Of a DNA stretch of 64,000 nucleotides, positions 58,699-64,000 are shown one piece after another. Each line of letters begins with the position of its first letter. The stretch's first letter is position 1. This stretch comes from Magicicada septendecula. Its lineage: Eukaryota > Arthropoda > Insecta > Hemiptera > Cicadidae. The stretch covers positions 437,081,080 through 437,145,079 of the forward strand of contig CM068373.1 of assembly GCA_034769895.1 (NCBI GenBank). The letters run 5' to 3'. Made by a program: the position numbers and the translations under genes. Below the pieces are notes generated by a model, which was not told the DNA's origin, ran no database searches, and saw only the letters and a program-made list of their open reading frames with translations.

Positions 58699-59316
58699 CA
58701 GGGTTCCCAACTAGTGTGGGTACATGGAGGGATCCAAGGTGGTACGCAAGAAGACCTAGCTAGGAAAATAGTATTTACTCTTAATAAAAAATAAAAATAA
58801 AATTTTATGTTCAAAACAACAATAAATTTTTATATCAGACATTGAAGTCTTTAATACCATTTGTGTCAAATTACCTTTGTGAAAGTGGATTTGCTGAACT
58901 TGTTTATGTTAAAAGCAAATATAGGAACAGGATTATATTAAGTGATTTAAGGTTAAAAATAACATCAATAGAAACTGACATTAACTCCTGGGTACAAAAT
59001 AAGCAGTAGCAAGTTTCACAGTAATTATTTACTTTTTAGTAGATCTGTAATGAAAGTAATCAACCGTCTTTTGAAAAAACTATAGTTTATTACAGCATAG
59101 AACCAACATGAAATTGGTTTTAAAAATCAGTCCTCGTTTTGTAAATTCTGTGTATTAGATTTAATTATTATAAATAACTGGCAATAATAAGATATGCTAT
59201 TTGTGTTTTCCTGAGTTTTTATTAAAAAACCCAATTAACTTTAAACTCTGGTGGTACTTAAAATAAACGCGGAAGACCAAAGTGGTATGTGGGTCCAGAA
59301 ATGTTGGGAACCACTG
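58699..59316 (+). mobile_element. Internally deleted hAT element
   Basis: Termini CAGGGTTCCCAAC (left) and GTTGGGAACCACTG (right) are inverted repeats of hAT type. The flanks ATTTATAC (58691-58698) and GTTTATAC (59317-59324) match at 7 of 8 bases, as expected for an 8-bp hAT target duplication. At 618 bp it keeps only the end of a transposase frame. Confidence 0.85.
58857..59009 (+). pseudogene. hAT transposase C-terminal (hATC) fragment
   Basis: 51 codons to a TAG: FVSNYLCESGFAELVYVKSKYRNR then LRLKITSIETDINSWVQNKQ. LCESGFSxLxxIKxKYRNRL..DLRLxLS is the typical hATC dimerisation end of ZBED/zinc-finger-MYM-like transposases. The catalytic domain is absent. Confidence 0.85.
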
Positions 59317-59870
59317 GTTTATACTGAATATATGAAGGGTCCAGGGGAAGAAGAGGTAAGTCAGTTTTTACAAATTCACAGGAGGCGATTTTTAAAATTG
59401 CAAGACTCAAATCTATGATTAAATATCAATTTTATTATTTATTACATTCTGTTAACATTTCATATTTTTATTTCAACTATTTAGTAAAAAATCAATAAAT
59501 AGTAAAAGTAATACAGTTTTACTGGTTATGAAGGAGGTAAGTCAAGCAAATAGATGATAAAAATTAAATGGGAACGTCAACTAATAATTTATGTAATTTT
59601 TTTTTACAAAATGCATTATAGAATAGAGTTTAAATCAAGCTTACTTATAGAATTACAATATTTTCCATTCTTATTTTTTAATTCTCACTTTTTTCAACAC
59701 CTGTCTTATGCAACAACATACAGTCCTACTTTGTTAGCAATTTAAAGTAATGTTGCGATTCTTGGCTACAAAATTTTGACAAATTTTGCTTTGGGAATGT
59801 GTAGTAAATCTGAAAAAAGTATATAATTGAATAGATAATTGAAAAGTAGATAAGTTAGCCAACCAAAATG
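59317..59870. other. No gene seen
   Basis: AT-rich spacer leading to the second duplication copy. Two GAGGTAAGTCA donor-like sites (near 59353 and 59534) are present without a supported exon. If the duplication is real, this sequence may also precede position 1. Confidence 0.4.
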
Positions 59871-59965
59871 GTCAATATAAGAAAGATAGTTACTCTGTTC
59901 CATTTTCTACCGGAAATTACAATATTCACATATTAAACCTACTTTGTTAGGTCTACTGTAGAATA

Positions 59966-61388
59966 TTACAATAAAAAAATATTGGGCCTGCCTTCATAAA
60001 GCGGATCTGGCAGCTGAAACTCGTCTGCTACCTGCTGTCTCCTTTGATGTCTGTTCCTAATTACTACAGATTCAAAGTGTCCATTGTAGGTACTGCGCTG
60101 AAACACAAAGCGAGGGTTTGTGTTAATGATTTTCATTTCCCTAACTGGCCGGCTCTTAAAAGGACATTTCTTGATTTTTACTGCAGGTGGTGTGTCCAGC
60201 TTTGCAACATTAATTGGCCAACTTCTACCACATCAAATTGACTTGGTTTGACTCTTGCCTCGCGAAACATCTGCCCATTGGTTTGAGAGTTCCACTTTAA
60301 CCTTTTGGTTGATGATGCCCATATTTTTGTCAGTTTCCATGTATGAATGCCCTCTCATTGGGAAACATACTTTAATCTCATCAAATCTATTTTCATAGTG
60401 AACTAAGCTGTGAAGGAATCTAATGACAGTGTAGTTTTTGTTCTGGCCTCCACAAGAACAAAAAAAAAGGTGGAGGTTTTGAACATTTCCATCCAGAATA
60501 TTGTAAAGAAAATGATGAACCATTGAACACTCCTCATCACTGCCTTTGTTGCCAACGGTTTGAGGATAAGTGTAAAACACACTTGTTTCTGTTGACAAAA
60601 TATGGACATTAAATGTGTAGACAGACAATTGACATCTGTAATATACGTCATTTGTTGAGATGTTAGGAAATAGATTTTTTTTTTAAGTCGAAACATTGCT
60701 TCAGAATTATCACAACCTACTTCTAAGCTTAGCATTTTGCTTCCTTTTGTAAAACACGTCAACCTTTATTTTATGTACCATATGATCTGTTTGAAATTGT
60801 TTTATTTCATCATCTATTCTCTTAATTTCCACAGCATTTGAGAGGTTGGCCTTTTGTGATTGCAAGTTTTTTATTTTAGCAGTGAACTCCTCACAGATGC
60901 TGCAATTATCTTTTCTTGGGTATCCAAATGAGATGTTGAATTCATTTGAGAAAATGGTTCTATAAGACTCATACGACACTGACAAATTTGTATAATTTTG
61001 ACTACATATTATACATTTTAGTTATGTTCAACTCCTCAGACAAGTAAATTTTTTTTCATTCTGCTAGATTATAATACCCTTTTCTTCTTTTAAATGAACT
61101 AATGTGTTCTATGACAGCATTTGTTTTCTCTACAGATATTTTTCTAGGTCTAGATGACTGTTTGCTCCTACCATCGTTTAAAGTCATACCAGTTTCTTTC
61201 AATGCTTTATGGAGAACTTTGAGTTTCTTTCCGATCCCATGAATAGATAAGAAAGCTTTAGAACAGACTTGCACTTCTTTCATTTTGTTTTCCCCATCAA
61301 GAAACCTAACCCTGTATGAATAGAATGCATCATGAAACAGTCTCGCTTTCGTCCAATCGCGGGCGCCTATTTTGAATTCCTTTGACAA
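59966..61388 (-). pseudogene. Second copy of the C-GGQNKN / RGHSYM family pseudogene
   Basis: Identical to the copy at 96-1518, with the same frameshifts and stops, so the gene was already broken before the duplication. Confidence 0.65.
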
Positions 61389-61649
61389 TAATTAATCCAC
61401 AAAGATATACTGTTGCCTTGAACTTGCTGTCCCCTTGCGTAGCTTGGGGTTAACGGCTGTTCACACTTTAAACCATAGGCTGGGGTTAAACAAAATATAA
61501 AACGATAAAGTGGACTGTATAAACGGTTTTTATAAAAAACAGATTAAGTCAGATTCATGCGAATCCGCATGTGCCCGTATGACTGCATATGTAATAATTT
61601 AAGCTAATTAAAATTGAATTTATTGAATCGTTCACATATTGACGGCCTT

Positions 61650-61821
61650 AATTGAATTTTGCATAACACATGCGTGGAATAGCCTGTTGCCTCCTGGAGC
61701 TCCGTGAGTCGAATGCTAGATTGGAAAGGGGAGCGGACCGACCTTAGTACATCCCGGCTATAACGTGATATGAGCCGATGTCACAGGGGAATCATGGTTT
61801 GAACACATTTTAAATCTGAAC
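61650..61821 (-). repeat. Second copy of the BEL LTR-like repeat
   Basis: Same sequence as 1780-1951. Confidence 0.5.
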
Positions 61822-61953
61822 ACTGCCCGTCAAAAATAGATTTCGATTTTTCCTGAGCATGATGCAGTGAGCAGTATACTCACCCATGATGCCAACAGCA
61901 GCTACATAAATTGGTTGTAACACAATTGAATAGAATACATGAATCGCATAAAT

Positions 61954-62190
61954 CACAAATTCAGTACAATACATAAATTGAATAGAACGCATAGATTGAA
62001 TAAAATACATGAATTGACAACAATGCATAAATTGAATGGCATGCATAAATCACAAATTGAATGCAATACATAAATTAAATAGAATACATAGATTGAATAA
62101 AATACATGAATTGCATAAATCAGAAATTGAACGCAATACATAAATTAAATAGAATACATAGATTGGATAAAATACATGAATTGCATAAAT
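61954..62190. repeat. Second copy of the 70-bp minisatellite
   Basis: Same unit number and sequence as 2084-2320. Unchanged copy number in a tandem array argues for very recent origin of the duplication. Confidence 0.85.
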
Positions 62191-62466
62191 TGATTAAAGT
62201 CCTCTGCACAAGGCAACATTACTGAGGACCAAAACAATAACACCCCTTCGCATAGAGTGAAACCCATATACGAGTGACGACAATCCTTATTCGTTGGACA
62301 CAGGTAAAGCTCACAGCTTATGAATAGGTCGACGCAATATACCACGAGGAGTGCAGACGTCAACGACAGAAAGAGGACGGGAGTTCAAACACGCGTCAAT
62401 TTGAGGAAGGATCGTGTATAATTCCTCAAAGTTAAGAATGGTGGCGCAGATGACGCTTGACGCTTT

Positions 62467-62928
62467 TTACACCACTGTCCCAAAGGCTGCTGAAGTGCGG
62501 TGAGGAGGGTGGAATGAACGACCACTTGAAACCTTGGGCAAGTGAGAATGAGTGAATACTCGTTTTAAATTCCTCAGACGTAAATAATTTGTATAACTCG
62601 CGGCCTTAAAATTAGTGCCGTTGTCAGATATCATTTCCCCGGGAATGCCGCGGCGGGCAATGAATCGTTTAAAGGCGGCAATATGTACCTCAGCAGTCAA
62701 GTCGGACACAAATTCCAAATGAATCGCCTTCGTAGCGAGACAGAAAAACAAGCATATGTATGCCTTTGAGGTAGTTTTGGATCGCTGCTCGCCATGACGG
62801 ATCACGTAGGGCCGCCGTAATCTACAGCAGACGAAGAAAAGGCCTTGGTCAATACCACTCTTGACGAAGGCAACTGACCAAGTTGCTGCGTCTGGTTGTG
62901 TGTTCTGAAGCGAAAGCAATTGATGCAC
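62467..62928 (-). pseudogene. Second copy of the BEL integrase fragment
   Basis: As 2597-3058, but with Arg in place of Pro (YTNYLRLRN) because of the single mismatch at 62579. Confidence 0.85.
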
Positions 62929-63046
62929 TTACGGATGACAGAACTGACAACAATTTTGCCGTTGACGATTCAACACCTTTGACGAACAGAACTTAGCGTT
63001 AACTGAACGCCCGCGTGAAGCAGCCTCGAATGCTCAGCCTCTATTA

Positions 63047-63769
63047 TTAATCTGAGGTGGACCTTTGGGTGCAGAATAATCTGATGCTTAGTATTGTAAT
63101 GCAAATCGGAATGTTGGAGACGACCCCCAACCCGAAGTAACCCCGAATCGTCGATGAATGGATCAAGAGAGATAATTTGGATAGATTTCCATTCTTTATC
63201 TCGATGATTTCTTTGTGAAAGTACGTCAATTGAGATTGGCGTATAAAGAAATTTAAAGTGTTGTTTAATTTATCCCTGGACAGTCGCAGGTCATTTTCCG
63301 AACCAGGGGAATTCGATCTCAGATTATAGATAATTCTGAAACAGTAGCTGATAACGCATATCAACCTCTGAAGAGTGAAAAAGTCCTCACTTATATCGGT
63401 AGCGACGACGCTAGCTATACATTCAAGAATTGCCGATTGTTTTTGTTCGGATCGGCACTCACGTATGGTGGCCGAGTCATTTGGGGTGGCGAATTGGATC
63501 TTGCAAAAGCCATGCCACCACAATTGGAAGTTCCGCAATTTGTCTGGATGACAACCACGAGACAGAATATCGGTGGGTTTATACTGGGACTTCACATGAT
63601 GCCAGTCAGCGTTATTGGAACCCTGCTGGATTTCAGCCACACGATTGGCGATGAAGGTCTTCCACCTGGAGGACTCACCGTGTATCCAGTGGAGGGCGAC
63701 CATGGAGTCGGAGTACAGATGGATCTCGTCAGCATGTATGTTCAATGCACGAATAACCTTTTGAAGCAA
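63047..63769 (-). pseudogene. Second copy of the BEL RNase H region
   Basis: Identical to 3177-3899. Confidence 0.88.
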
Positions 63770-63829
63770 ACGGACAAGCAGAAGACAACCGCAAGCTCAA
63801 GTCTGGGCAGTGTAATTTGTTTTAGGGGG

Positions 63830-64000
63830 CTACCCTGGATTTCGAACACAGTAAATTAGATAAGACACGCCTATTATCATATACAAATATACAATTCTTG
63901 CGTATTTGCAACAACCATAACCCTCACAGGAAGCATCCGCGAACCCGTGAATTTGAAACGATCTCGTGTATGGGTTAGACTTTATGCAACGGTTCATATT
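63830..64000 (-). pseudogene. Second copy of the BEL RT end, cut by the window
   Basis: Corresponds to 3960-4130, the connection region after RT. The remainder of the BEL element presumably continues beyond the window. Confidence 0.75.

Larger units (their letters stand above)
59871..64000. repeat. Right copy of the long direct duplication
   Basis: Matches 1-4130 base for base apart from position 62579. It begins inside AT-rich sequence with no transposon terminus at the start. Confidence 0.97.

Overview
The window looks like a piece of AT-rich, repeat-choked arthropod (most likely insect) nuclear DNA. The evidence is the element mix: BEL/Pao and Gypsy-type LTR retrotransposons, a Penelope-like fragment, a MULE transposase gene with C2H2 fingers, a hAT remnant, GT..AG introns and TG microsatellites. 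I see no bacterial operon, no complete rRNA or tRNA gene and no clearly intact host gene. Nearly every reading frame belongs to a mobile element, and nearly all are broken.

Layout. 1-1518: a broken minus-strand gene of an invertebrate-wide family with C-GGQNKN and RGHSYM motifs. 1780-8273: a decayed minus-strand BEL/Pao element (gag, protease, RT, RNase H, integrase) between two diverged ~170-bp direct repeats that look like LTR remnants. 8335-8683: a Penelope-like C-terminal fragment overlapping a near-complete hammerhead-ribozyme motif. 9886-17975: a plus-strand gene of four C2H2 fingers plus MULE transposase plus SWIM finger. It is split by a 4.35-kb coding-free LTR element (10279-14627) and by a 399-bp insertion carrying a perfect 78-bp inverted repeat (16534-16932).

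17976-57133: a 39-kb tandem Gypsy composite on the minus strand, arranged LTR-internal-LTR-internal-LTR and flanked by a single ATAT target duplication. Its LTRs are about 4.16 kb each. Copy A (left) was later hit by a second, 12.6-kb Gypsy element (element C, 23007-35571, ATGG target duplication). Copy B preserves the empty site. Both Gypsy families place pol in the -1 frame relative to gag and carry a heptamer plus hairpin of the kind used for programmed -1 frameshifting. Element C's Gag has a RanBP2-type zinc finger where a CCHC knuckle is usual. The A/B Gag has no zinc motif, only an Asn/Arg/Gly-rich tail. All three copies carry inactivating lesions.

57134-59870: an inverted partial paralogue of the MULE gene, a tRNA-Lys 3'-end fragment between 11-bp repeats, a block of GGTACC- and TGACGTCA-rich repeats, and a hAT remnant. 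59871-64000 repeats positions 1-4130 almost base for base (one mismatch seen). This means either a direct duplication with a period of 59,870 bp or an assembly artefact. The history that can be read is layered: a MULE-type gene was invaded by a LARD-like element, a small foldback insert and the large Gypsy element, and that Gypsy element was in turn invaded by element C.
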